Counted from the stretch's first letter, positions 1 to 7,897 are shown. The stretch: DNA of 10,845 nt from Kiritimatiellia bacterium (GCA_007128275.1 SKXR01000076.1:1-10845); one strand, 5' to 3'. The notes: generated by a model from the sequence alone, not told the origin. Made by a program: numbers and translations.

Positions 1-20
1 ACACCCGACACCCGACACGC
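1..20. repeat. Heptanucleotide tandem repeat at the window edge
   Basis: The first bases are two exact copies of the heptad ACACCCG followed by a partial third copy (ACACGCT). The array begins at the cut edge, so it may be longer in the genome. It lies downstream of the secretin gene, outside coding sequence. Similar period-7 repeats occur in two other spacers of this window (7898-7918 and 10586-10613), so it looks like part of a dispersed class and not a functional site of the pilus operon. Confidence 0.5.
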
Positions 21-23
21 TCC

Positions 24-37
24 ACCGCGCACGCGGT
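24..37 (-). repeat. Short hairpin just downstream of the secretin stop
   Basis: An inverted repeat ACCGC-GCAC-GCGGT lies five bases past the secretin stop codon. It could cap the 3' end of the pilus transcript. No T-run follows it on the minus strand, where the sequence continues GGAGCGTGTCGGG, so it does not meet the usual form of a Rho-independent terminator. It is recorded as a hairpin only. Confidence 0.35.
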
Positions 38-42
38 TCGGC

Positions 43-2997
43 TTAATCCATGCCGGGCATGGTCATTGCATCGGCGCGATGAATCGGTTTGCCGGCTGGA
101 TCGACGAGTCGCGCGGTCACGAAAATCAAGAGATTCTCTTTACGGCTACGCGATCCTTCGGTGCGGAACAAACGGCCCAACAGCGGAATATCGCCCAGGA
201 TCGGGATCTTGTCTTGAATGGTGATCAGCCGTTCGCGCATCAATCCGCCCATCACAACGGTTTGTCCGTCCCAGATGACGATACTGGTGGTGACATTGCG
301 GCTGGCAAATACGGGCTGGGGAATGTTGTACACGAATTCTTGGAATCCGGTGGGATCTTCCGGATTCGGTACGCGCAACCGCGAACCGTATTGGAGCCAA
401 TCCACCAACTCCGCCACTTCCGGCGCGAGCGCCAAATCGATGGTATATCCGTCCGGCCCCACCGTCGGGGTCACGTTGAGGATCACACCGGTTCGGCGCG
501 TTTCGAAATTGTCAGGCGTCACGGTGGGCGGCGAGATAACCGCGCTGCCGGAGGCGCCGGACGCGGCCGTAATGGTCGGCTCCGTAACCCGAAACTCGGT
601 CGGGTAGATAATCTCGGTAACCACCTCGATGGAGGCGTTCACGCCACTGCGCGTCGTGACGCGCGGCGCGGAAAGAAGGTCCACATTGCCGCTTTGCGAC
701 AGGGCATGCAGCACCACGCGCATTTCCGGATTGGTCAGTACGCTGGAAATGCTAAGAATGTTGCCGGCAAAGGTGGGATCCACGGTGGTGGCTGTCGACA
801 TCGGGATCGTTCCGCCGTCGGAGGTCCCGAAGAATCGCATCCCCCGGCTGACGTTTCCGGCATCGACTTGAACGCGTTCACGACCGCCAAACGGGCCGCC
901 GCTCGTGCGCTGCATGAACTCGTAGTTGTCCGTGAACAACCACTGCAAGCCAAGCTCCTGCATGTCCTCTTCGGCCACCTCCACAAAGCGCGCCTCGATC
1001 TCGACCTGATTCGGCACCACATTCAATTGGGAAAGAATGCGTTCGAACTTGTCGAGGTTCTCGGGGGTATTCGCCACGATCAACTGGCTGATCGTCGGGT
1101 TATAGGTAATGGACGTTCCGGCGGGGAACGGCACCCCGGCGCCTTCAAAGAAGCTTTTGACATCCGCACCGCGTCCGGGCGTCGGCGTACGGCGGGCGCC
1201 GAATTCACCGAAGCCGGTGGCCGGGGGCGCGTCACCCTCTCGTTCCTGCACCACATCGAGAAAGGACGGCTGTACGGGATACAAACGCGTAATGACGCGT
1301 CCGACGTCCGCGATGCCGGCCGGGGTGATCACCACGACATTGTCTTCAATACGATACCGCAAGCCGGCGACTTCGGTGATGTACCGGATCGCTTCCATCA
1401 GGGAAATGCGGCGCAGGTTCAGCGTAATGGTGGGCACACCGGGCACACCCGCCGGTTCGGGGGAAGGCGCCACCGCGCCCCACGGATCGTCGTCGCCCCA
1501 CGGATCGTCAAAGGCGCCCGGGGCCGGGGCCGGTGCACGCGGCGCAGCCGGTGCGCGGGCCCCTTCGGGCATGCTCATGTTGAGAATGATGTTTACGCCT
1601 TCGCGGTCCGGATCGGCCGCCTCACTGGCGTCCCGCAAAAAGGAAATAACGTCACGGATATTGGCCTGCCGGAATTCAATGCGCGGAATGATGATCGCTT
1701 CCATCTTTTCCTGCAACCGGCGTGCGGGTGTCACCATGTCCGTCGGACCGGGCCCGATCAGATCTGCAGGGAGCAGGACCTCATCGCGGCGCGGCGGATT
1801 CCAGGCATCGCGCACCTGCTGGATCATTTGCGCGGTCGTGGTCTCGCGCAACCGATTGCTCGCCGCCATTTTGTCCTCGGAAATACGGCGGAGATACCGC
1901 ATGGCATCCACGTGATATTCGTCACGCACCAGCACGCTTTCGAACAGCAGCTCGGCGCGATCCAATTCGCCGGCCTCGTAATAGGCGCGCCCTTCGCGCA
2001 TCATTTCGTCGATGTTTTCTCGTTTTTCCCGAATCTCGGGCCGTCTTTCGACAGGGACAGGCCGCGCTTCCTCGGCTAAACGGCGAGCTTCTTCACGGGC
2101 AATGCGCCGTTGCAGAAACGCTACGCCACGATGTCCGGGCGACAGCTCCAAGGCGCGTTCCGCATTCTGGCGCGCCACACGCATGTCGCCGTCCTGTCGA
2201 TACACATCCTGGGCGATGCGGTAATGGGACTCCGCCAGCCCCCAACGGGCACGTTCCCGCAATTCGCGGGTGGCGGGACGGTCCGGAATATCGCGAATGG
2301 CAACCTCAAACGCCGAGCGGGCGCGCTGAAATTCATCCTGGTCCAAGGCCCGAAATCCGGCGTCGAGGTGCTGAAGGCCGTTGATCTCGGCGGCCTGACG
2401 GCGAATCTCCTCCCGAGCGGCAACATCTTGCGCGTCTTCAACAGGCACTTCTTCCACGACGGGCTCAGGCTCTTCCTCTACGAAAATGTCCTCTTCGGGC
2501 TCATCCATCACGGGTTCGTCAATGGGCTCCTCCATGGGATCATCATCGAAAAAGAAGAGATCATCCATTGGATCCGGCTCTTCCGCCGGTTCTTGAACCG
2601 GTTCGGGCGCGGGTGCGGGGTCGGCGGGCTCGTCCGCCCAATCATCGGCAAAGTCGTCTTCGAAGTCAGACAGGTCGTCCATGACCGGCTCGTCCACAGG
2701 GGCGGGCGCCGGATCGGCGGGCTCGTCCGCCCAATCATCGGCAAAGTCGTTTTCGAAGTCAAACAGGTCGTCCGTGAACGGATCTTCCACAGGGGCGGGC
2801 GCCGGTTCTTCCTCGACGGGTTCGGCCTCCTCCACCGGGGCCTCGTCCCAATCGTTCTCCGGCTCCGTGCTCTCCTCGAATTCGTCCATGCCTTCAAAGA
2901 GGGCGTCCATATCAAAGTCGTCCAAGGCACTGCTGTTGCCCGGCCACATCCAGAGATGAGCCAGAACCAAGATTAAAAGGGTGTTGACGACTCTCAT
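43..2997 (-). CDS. Amuc_1098-family type IV pilus-like outer-membrane secretin (PilQ-like), 984 aa
   Basis: This is the outer-membrane pore of a type IV pilus-like machine. Seen: a signal peptide at residues 1-24 (likely cut after SSA); an acidic, Pro-rich region at about 25-190 with a duplicated 31-residue unit; TPR-like helices at about 205-290 and 333-366; an alpha/beta secretin N-domain at about 436-560, interrupted by a Pro/Ala/Trp linker (479-520); a second N-domain (about 628-660); and the secretin barrel from about 665 to 965. The secretin signature IPILGDIPLLGRLFR is at 931-945. The start at 2997 is chosen because AGAAGGAG precedes it at a good distance and the signal peptide begins there. 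A GTG start at 3048 would lie upstream of the candidate promoter -10. It is far longer than a typical PilQ because of the acidic and TPR parts. It is the last gene of the pil block. The secretin call is near certain; the Amuc_1098 family name rests on architecture and neighbours. Confidence 0.93.
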   Translation of the reverse strand: MRVVNTLLILVLAHLWMWPGNSSALDDFDMDALFEGMDEFEESTEPENDWDEAPVEEAEPVEEEPAPAPVEDPFTDDLFDFENDFADDWADEPADPAPAPVDEPVMDDLSDFEDDFADDWADEPADPAPAPEPVQEPAEEPDPMDDLFFFDDDPMEEPIDEPVMDEPEEDIFVEEEPEPVVEEVPVEDAQDVAAREEIRRQAAEINGLQHLDAGFRALDQDEFQRARSAFEVAIRDIPDRPATRELRERARWGLAESHYRIAQDVYRQDGDMRVARQNAERALELSPGHRGVAFLQRRIAREEARRLAEEARPVPVERRPEIREKRENIDEMMREGRAYYEAGELDRAELLFESVLVRDEYHVDAMRYLRRISEDKMAASNRLRETTTAQMIQQVRDAWNPPRRDEVLLPADLIGPGPTDMVTPARRLQEKMEAIIIPRIEFRQANIRDVISFLRDASEAADPDREGVNIILNMSMPEGARAPAAPRAPAPAPGAFDDPWGDDDPWGAVAPSPEPAGVPGVPTITLNLRRISLMEAIRYITEVAGLRYRIEDNVVVITPAGIADVGRVITRLYPVQPSFLDVVQEREGDAPPATGFGEFGARRTPTPGRGADVKSFFEGAGVPFPAGTSITYNPTISQLIVANTPENLDKFERILSQLNVVPNQVEIEARFVEVAEEDMQELGLQWLFTDNYEFMQRTSGGPFGGRERVQVDAGNVSRGMRFFGTSDGGTIPMSTATTVDPTFAGNILSISSVLTNPEMRVVLHALSQSGNVDLLSAPRVTTRSGVNASIEVVTEIIYPTEFRVTEPTITAASGASGSAVISPPTVTPDNFETRRTGVILNVTPTVGPDGYTIDLALAPEVAELVDWLQYGSRLRVPNPEDPTGFQEFVYNIPQPVFASRNVTTSIVIWDGQTVVMGGLMRERLITIQDKIPILGDIPLLGRLFRTEGSRSRKENLLIFVTARLVDPAGKPIHRADAMTMPGMD
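2621..2773 (-). repeat. Near-identical 93-bp-period duplication inside the secretin gene
   Basis: The 60-nt stretches 2621-2680 and 2714-2773 are identical at 58 of 60 positions, offset by 93 nt (31 codons). They encode two copies of the acidic unit with core DFADDWADEPADPAPAP (about residues 76-131 of the secretin). Both differences fall at third codon positions or are otherwise minor (Phe/Ser and Asn/Asp differences lie next to the core). High DNA identity in a low-complexity region suggests a recent in-frame duplication. Confidence 0.85.
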
Positions 2998-3036
2998 ACG
3001 GAATCTCCTTCTGCCGATTGTGCCCATGTTCTGCAC

Positions 3037-3064
3037 GTTATAAAGCACTGGTTGTTCACTTCAA
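3037..3064 (-). promoter_or_regulatory. Candidate sigma-70-type promoter for the secretin gene
   Basis: On the minus strand TTGAAG (3059-3064) and TATAAC (3037-3042) are separated by 16 bp, matching the -35 and -10 consensus at 4/6 and 5/6. Transcription would start near 3030, giving a leader of about 30 nt with AGAAGGAG before the ATG at 2997. This would let the secretin be expressed apart from the upstream pil genes, from which it is separated by 107 nt instead of the ATGA overlaps seen within the rest of the block. It rests on sequence match only. Confidence 0.45.
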
Positions 3065-3104
3065 AAAATCTTATGTCGCGTGGCGCACACGAACGCCGAC
3101 TCTT

Positions 3105-4196
3105 CTACTCTGACATCATGCCCTCAAATAGGGCTTCAACCCCGGCGGCGTCCGCCGCGGCCGCCTCGGCCTGCCTGTCCGCCTGCGTTTCCCGGCCTAC
3201 CGTGACATCCACCTGCATGGCCTGATCGCGAATTAATACGGTATCACGGCGAATGTCAATGACTTTAAAGGTGTTCCCCATGAGTGCCAGCGTGTCTCCG
3301 ATGTTCACGCGATGCGCGGAACCGTCCACGAGAAAGATCAATTCGGCGACGCGATCGTCGATCGTCACGTCCTGATCAATCACGAGTTCAATCTGCCGAC
3401 CGTCCCCCCGCTCGAGCGTCAGTACCGAGGCGTCAATTTGCCTTCCGTGCATGCCTTCGCGGGTCCGGCGATCGAATTCGACGAGCGTATAGCCCCGGAC
3501 GGTATCGCCCATGCTGGGGAAATAGCTGCGGTCTTCCCCGCGCACATTGAGCATGTAGCGTTCATCGTCTTCCGCCACAACTTGCACGCCCTGGAAGCGG
3601 AGATCGAACGGCCGGGTCGCCACCCGGCGCACGCGCAACTTGTAGGCATAGGAAGGATGATCCTCGGGATCCACCGGACTGGTACCGGCTTCAAATTCCT
3701 CGCGCACGGTAAAACCATCGCCGTCGAGGTCGCGACCAGCCAAGGTGGTGTCGAACGGATCCAGATTATACGAGGCATACCATTCATCCGGGATCCCGTC
3801 ACCGGTCGTATCAAACGTGCCCGGTTCCGGTTGCGGGTATTGCGTCCACGGACACACTTCCGCGTCATAGGGTATGGGCGTGCGCACCTCGGGATTCACG
3901 CTCATCACACGCAATTCGCTGACGAGCAATCGCATCTCGTGCATGGCGATCTGAAAGGGCGACTCGATGCGTTCGACAATGGGCGCGAACGCAGCGACAT
4001 CACGGGCTTCATACTGGTTGTGCTCCACATCGACCCGGGCCCAATCGACTTCCGTCAGCGCGCGTTGCGCTTCGCCGATCTTCCACAAAAGGAAGAGCGC
4101 GGAACCGAGTAGCGCCACCAGCACGACCACGACGGCGATCTTGTCGTAGTGTTCCTTGTACCATACCACGGACTTGGATCGGGGCGCTGCACTCAT
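3105..4196 (-). CDS. Amuc_1099-family pilus-like system protein (PilP-like position), 363 aa, with calcium-loop module
   Basis: A single-pass inner-membrane protein: short basic N-terminus, one membrane helix at about 20-39, and the rest periplasmic. Residues 129-180 carry a thrombospondin-3-like module with two Asp-rich loops, D-x-x-G-D-G-x-x-D (129-137) and DLDGDGFTVREE (156-167), ending GTSPVDPEDHP; such loops usually bind calcium. The C-terminal part (about 185-335) is predicted beta-rich, with a 'GDTLALMGNTFKVIDI' stretch (300-315) that recalls the short beta domain of PilP/GspC proteins, which contact the secretin. The tail (337-352) is Ala-rich. Its ATG overlaps the stop of the preceding gene (ATGA, 4193-4196), so the two are probably translationally coupled. 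In canonical pilMNOPQ order this is the pilP slot. The family name comes from gene order and general build, since the sequence is weakly conserved; a PilP role is inference. Confidence 0.75.
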   Translation of the reverse strand: MSAAPRSKSVVWYKEHYDKIAVVVVLVALLGSALFLLWKIGEAQRALTEVDWARVDVEHNQYEARDVAAFAPIVERIESPFQIAMHEMRLLVSELRVMSVNPEVRTPIPYDAEVCPWTQYPQPEPGTFDTTGDGIPDEWYASYNLDPFDTTLAGRDLDGDGFTVREEFEAGTSPVDPEDHPSYAYKLRVRRVATRPFDLRFQGVQVVAEDDERYMLNVRGEDRSYFPSMGDTVRGYTLVEFDRRTREGMHGRQIDASVLTLERGDGRQIELVIDQDVTIDDRVAELIFLVDGSAHRVNIGDTLALMGNTFKVIDIRRDTVLIRDQAMQVDVTVGRETQADRQAEAAAADAAGVEALFEGMMSE

Positions 4197-5182
4197 GGTT
4201 CTTCCACCCCTTCATCGTATTCGAAACGATACACATCCACCTGCATCGTCACGCGCACGCGTTCACGACCCGCCACCAAACGGTCATCGCGCAAGGTCGG
4301 CTGCACGGTCTCGCGCGGGGCTTGTCCCGGCGCGACGGGACGGGGCGTGTCGCGCGGTTGCAGGCGGGCCTCCAGACGGGCTGACGCGGATACGCCGCCC
4401 AACCCCATCTCGTTCCGCATCTCGAGATTTCGGATGATCATCAGCATGGGGCTTTCGATCATGCTATTGACCGCATCGCGAACGGCTTGATCGGAGGCGA
4501 AAAAGGTCAGGGTGTACCGCTCTTTCGTATACAGGCCTTCCACCCCTTGGGGCGCGACGCGCGTTGCGGGGGCGGCCACCACTGCGGGGGCGCGACCGGG
4601 ACGTCGCACCGCGCCGGGGTCCAGAAGGTCTTCCTGGGTGCGTTCCACATCAAAAACTTCCCGTTCCACACTGACCAATTCGCTGATCCGCGCGTCAAAC
4701 AGCAGCGAACACAGGGCTTCCACCGAGCGTAACTGGACGACGAGCCGCGGCACATGTTCCTGCGAGGGCAAATTGCCGGCCGCATAACGATCGAACCCGA
4801 AGGCCAATCCTTCGGCCAGTCGAATTTCCTTTTCCGACGCGGACGCGCGCAAACGGCGGACTGTACGCTCGATCTCGGAGGGAAACGCAGCCCGCTCCAT
4901 ATCCTCCGACTCGATCTGTTGCCGGGAAAGGGTGCCCAGCAGCATGTCCAGGTATTCTTCCAATTCGTAGAGGTTCTCGCGCACCCGCTCCACGTTGTCC
5001 ACGTTCGGGAAGGGGGATCGCTGATGCAATCGTTCCAAGGTCATGAGGGAGGATTGCAGGTCGGACTGGACCCGCCCATATTCGGAACGGAACTTGAACA
5101 GCAGCACCGAGACGACGATCACGAGCACCAGCGCGATGGCGCCGCCCACAAGCAATCCCATGTATTTTCTAAAAAAGGTCAT
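4193..5182 (-). CDS. Amuc_1100-family pilus-like protein (PilO-like position), 329 aa
   Basis: A bitopic inner-membrane protein. A membrane helix at about 9-30 is followed by a long charged helical, probably coiled-coil region (about 31-125), then a folded periplasmic part. The layout matches Akkermansia Amuc_1100 (317 aa): N-terminal helix, coiled coil, a strand-helix-strand near 222-257 ending RNLEMRNE (compare IRIRNE in Amuc_1100), a Pro/Ala-rich linker (about 272-300), and a last strand (VRVTMQVDVYRFEY, 309-322; compare VFVQVSLNLVHF). A second Ala/Pro linker is at 189-212. PilO-type proteins of this build form dimers in the periplasm and link PilN to PilP. It overlaps the gene upstream (ATGA at 5179-5182) and downstream (4193-4196), so it is tightly co-expressed. 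Homology to Amuc_1100 is recognised by eye from recalled sequence, without an alignment score. Confidence 0.82.
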   Translation of the reverse strand: MTFFRKYMGLLVGGAIALVLVIVVSVLLFKFRSEYGRVQSDLQSSLMTLERLHQRSPFPNVDNVERVRENLYELEEYLDMLLGTLSRQQIESEDMERAAFPSEIERTVRRLRASASEKEIRLAEGLAFGFDRYAAGNLPSQEHVPRLVVQLRSVEALCSLLFDARISELVSVEREVFDVERTQEDLLDPGAVRRPGRAPAVVAAPATRVAPQGVEGLYTKERYTLTFFASDQAVRDAVNSMIESPMLMIIRNLEMRNEMGLGGVSASARLEARLQPRDTPRPVAPGQAPRETVQPTLRDDRLVAGRERVRVTMQVDVYRFEYDEGVEEP

Positions 5183-6894
5183 AACGCAATCGGTTCTTGC
5201 AGTTGCAGGAGAATACGAAATTCCCGAACATAGGTGTTGGGCGGAACCGGCGGTAGCCGGTCAATCTCCGTCGTTTCCGTAAAGAAGTCCGATTCGCGCA
5301 AGGCATCACGGAACCCGTAGATCGGCTGAGCGTTGGGGATCTTGTCGGTATAGCCGAGCCCTGAAATTTCAATGGTGATGATATCGCCCAAGGTGGCGGT
5401 CGTCCGGGCGTCGGGCGCCGTGCCTGGGCGGCGGCGCGTGGTGGGCTCATCGCGATCGGCTTCCACACGTTCTCGGATAGGCACGACCGATGTCAACCAG
5501 ACCCCGTCGGGAAGCAATCCGTTGATTTCGTCCATGATCTCAGCCCAACGCGTCTTTTCGGCGATCAGGGCGTGCACCTGATCGATTTTTTCTTCCGCGT
5601 CACGGATCAGCTGTTCCGGCTCACGGAGCTGCGCCTCCACGGCTTGCAGGGCGCTCACCCGTGTCTGCACCAACTGCAACCGTTCCTCGCCGAGCTGCGA
5701 AAGCCTCAGGAAATATACACACCACACAACGAGCAGGACCACCAGACCGTACGCGGCCGCCAACAGAATGGGGTGTTTCTTCCTGAACTTCTTGTCGGAC
5801 ACCACCCGCGGCGGCATCAAATTGATTTCAATCGGACAGGTCAACACGCGGCGCAACGCCAACCCGACAACCTCGCCGAGCATGTGAGCGTCCCGCCCGA
5901 TGTCCTCCGCGGAAATATCATCGGCCACCGCCACGTTCATGAACGGGTTTAGATATTCCACTTCGGCCTTGAGCTTGTCCTTAAAGAAGACGTCCGTATA
6001 CGGGATCACCGACGTACCGCCCGTAAGCAGAATGCGCTTCGGCTGGCCGCCGTCCTGCTGGCCGCGATAGAAATTGATGCTCCGATTGATTTCCGCGTGC
6101 AAACGCGTCATGACACTGCGCACGCTCTTGGAAACCTTGTCGGCGACTTCGCCCGGCGGCGCTTCGTAGGCGCCCCCCCAGGCTACGAACGCGTGCGCCT
6201 TCTTCATGTCTTCCGCATCCGCGAAATCCAACTCGAACTCGCGCATGATTTGCTGGGTAATCGCGTTGCCCGCCACCGGGATGCTGCGGCTGAACACGCG
6301 ATTGGACTCAATAAATACCAAATCCGTGGAGCGAGCGCCCATATCGATGATCAACGCGCACTCGTCCATATCGCTGTAGTTGTAGCGCACCGCGTTGTAG
6401 AGCGCCATCGGCGCCACATCCACCAGATCGGGCAACAACCCGGCCTGCTCCACGCAATCGGTGAGCGCGGCGATGATGTCGCCCTTGATGGCGGCCAGCA
6501 TCACGTCCAGATCGCCTTCCGTTCCGCCGATCAACTGATAATCCCAAACCACTTCTTCGATCGGAAACGGCACGTTCTGTTGCGCTTCGTAGGCGACAAT
6601 CTGGTAGACCTTGTCCTGGTCGACAGGCGGAAGTTTGACAAAGCGGGAAAAAACGGATTGACCGGATACGGAAATCAGCACGGGACCCGGCTTGATTTGA
6701 TGTTCCGCCAGCATCTCTTCAATGGTGCTGATGATGTACGCCGGGCGATCGGAATCCGCGTGGGGATCAAGCCCCAAGGAACTGATCGAATGCTTGATCA
6801 GCTCGATGCCGCCCGATTTCAGCGGAATGAACTCCGCCATCTTCAGACTGCTCGCGCCGATGTCCAGCGCCAGAATTCGATCGGTCTTCAGCAT
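5179..6894 (-). CDS. pilM: PilM-PilN fusion; Amuc_1101-family PilM-like pilus complex protein, 571 aa
   Basis: Residues 1-350 are an actin-like ATPase of the PilM/FtsA type: phosphate-1 motif LALDIGASSLKMAE (8-21), phosphate-2 motif ALIIDMGARSTDLVF (180-194) and adenosine motif RILLTGGTS (287-295). It also has the PilM-typical LPPVDQDKVYQIVAYEAQQ (88-106) and VPFPIEEVVWDY (108-119). Residues 356-362 read INLMPPR, close to the INLLP peptide by which PilN binds PilM. A membrane helix (about 377-396), a coiled coil (about 398-450) and a periplasmic alpha/beta part follow, as in PilN. So PilM and PilN are one chain. The start is placed at 6894 because PilM proteins begin a few residues before ALDIG. 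A GTG at 6993 would add 33 residues of unlikely composition. No clear Shine-Dalgarno is seen. It is first in the block, and its stop overlaps the next start (ATGA). Confidence 0.93.
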   Translation of the reverse strand: MLKTDRILALDIGASSLKMAEFIPLKSGGIELIKHSISSLGLDPHADSDRPAYIISTIEEMLAEHQIKPGPVLISVSGQSVFSRFVKLPPVDQDKVYQIVAYEAQQNVPFPIEEVVWDYQLIGGTEGDLDVMLAAIKGDIIAALTDCVEQAGLLPDLVDVAPMALYNAVRYNYSDMDECALIIDMGARSTDLVFIESNRVFSRSIPVAGNAITQQIMREFELDFADAEDMKKAHAFVAWGGAYEAPPGEVADKVSKSVRSVMTRLHAEINRSINFYRGQQDGGQPKRILLTGGTSVIPYTDVFFKDKLKAEVEYLNPFMNVAVADDISAEDIGRDAHMLGEVVGLALRRVLTCPIEINLMPPRVVSDKKFRKKHPILLAAAYGLVVLLVVWCVYFLRLSQLGEERLQLVQTRVSALQAVEAQLREPEQLIRDAEEKIDQVHALIAEKTRWAEIMDEINGLLPDGVWLTSVVPIRERVEADRDEPTTRRRPGTAPDARTTATLGDIITIEISGLGYTDKIPNAQPIYGFRDALRESDFFTETTEIDRLPPVPPNTYVREFRILLQLQEPIAL

Positions 6895-6906
6895 GATCCA
6901 GAAGTG

Positions 6907-6920
6907 GTAAATCTGTTTAC
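6907..6920. promoter_or_regulatory. Small inverted repeat just upstream of the pilM start
   Basis: GTAAA-TCTG-TTTAC is a perfect 5-bp inverted repeat with a 4-nt centre, 12 bases before the pilM ATG, where a ribosome binding site would be expected. It could be a small operator or a weak hairpin that hides the translation start. No protein is known to bind it, and a repeat this short can arise by chance. Confidence 0.2.
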
Positions 6921-7006
6921 AATTCGAGGCAGGAACCGAGCCACAAGACTGCACAATCACAGCATGCAGGGAAGCGGCATTGTTCCAGCGCACTTACATC
7001 GAGACA

Positions 7007-7035
7007 AATATATCGTTTCACGAAAATCCCCGCAA
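7007..7035 (-). promoter_or_regulatory. Weak promoter candidate for the pil block
   Basis: On the minus strand TTGCGG (7030-7035) and TATATT (7007-7012) are 17 bp apart. The -10 is a 5/6 match; the -35 matches only at TTG. It would give a leader of about 100 nt before the pilM ATG at 6894. The 223-bp gap between thuA and pilM (6895-7117) is locally AT-richer than the genes and holds nothing else I can name, so a promoter is expected somewhere here. Confidence 0.3.
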
Positions 7036-7117
7036 CCATCTTTTATCACCGTCACAACCTTGGTACACCGAAGTCGAAACGTATGGCAATCTTATTCGTC
7101 GTCCCAAGCCCTTTGAA

Positions 7118-7861
7118 TCATCGGCATGGCCTCGGCGGCAATTCTTCCAGCGGTTCGGTCATCGGGCATTGACTTTCCAGGCGCACCTGCGGCTTGGCCC
7201 AGCGCGCCGCGTTGGCGATCACGCGCAAGACGTCCTTGTGACGGTAGGTCGGATACGTTTCATGGCCGGGCCGGAAATAGAAGATGCGGCCGTGCCCCCG
7301 TTCCCAGACGCACCCGCTACGGAACACCTCGCCGCCCTGAAACCACGAGAGAAAAATGAGCCGGTCCGGCTCGGGAATATCGAACCGTTCCCCGTACATC
7401 TCCTCCTGCTCAATCTCGAAATAGTCGTCGATGCCGTCCGTGATCGGGTGCGACGGCGCCAGATTCCAAATGCGTTCCCGTTCCCCGGCTTCACGCCATT
7501 TCAGCGAACAGGTCGTCCCCATCAACAACCGGAACACCTTCGCCCAATGGCTCGAATGCAGGACAATCAGCCCCATCCCCTCAAGGACATGCTTGCGCAC
7601 GCGCTCGGCGACCGCGTCGGCGACCTCGCCATGCGCCTTGTGCCCCCACCAGATTAACACGTCCGTCTCTTCCAGAACCGGTTCCGTCAGCCCGTGTTCC
7701 GGCTCGTCCAACGTCGCCGTACGAATGGAAAACCCCGGGTATTCGTTCAGGCCCCTCTCAAGAGCCTTGTGAATCCCGTCCGGATAAACAGCCCGAACCG
7801 CCTCATCCTGCTGTTCATGCCGACACTCGTTCCAAATCACCACGCGTAACGCTTCACTCAT
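7118..7861 (-). CDS. ThuA-domain protein (trehalose-utilisation family), 247 aa
   Basis: A single-domain ThuA protein with a class I glutamine-amidotransferase-like fold. Seen: an N-terminal strand then WNECRHEQQDEAVRAVYPDG (10-29), typical of the ThuA opening; DVLIWWGHKAHGEV (67-80); GLIVLHSSHWAKVFRLLMG (97-115); HPITDGI (138-144); and GRIFYFRPGHETYP (191-204) near the end. The length is usual for stand-alone ThuA. The family was named for trehalose use in rhizobia; its biochemical activity is not well established, so a link to sugar metabolism is an inference. GGAAGGA lies about seven bases before the ATG. It sits 62 nt behind dusB on the same strand and may be read with it, or from its own promoter; none is obvious. 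There is no signal peptide, so it is cytoplasmic. Confidence 0.88.
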   Translation of the reverse strand: MSEALRVVIWNECRHEQQDEAVRAVYPDGIHKALERGLNEYPGFSIRTATLDEPEHGLTEPVLEETDVLIWWGHKAHGEVADAVAERVRKHVLEGMGLIVLHSSHWAKVFRLLMGTTCSLKWREAGERERIWNLAPSHPITDGIDDYFEIEQEEMYGERFDIPEPDRLIFLSWFQGGEVFRSGCVWERGHGRIFYFRPGHETYPTYRHKDVLRVIANAARWAKPQVRLESQCPMTEPLEELPPRPCR

Positions 7862-7897
7862 GCTACGTTCCTTCCACCTGGCATCTCACCTCTACTA

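Noticed and set aside
79..2079. A 666-codon open frame on the plus strand opposite the secretin gene
   Set aside because: It is antisense to a gene with clear secretin motifs. Its product is His/Arg/Gly-rich with no domain, signal peptide or ribosome site, as expected of a GC-rich shadow frame.
6895..6993. Upstream GTG start extending PilM by 33 residues
   Set aside because: The added residues are not PilM-like and would place extra sequence before the phosphate-1 motif, which normally lies within the first ten or so residues.
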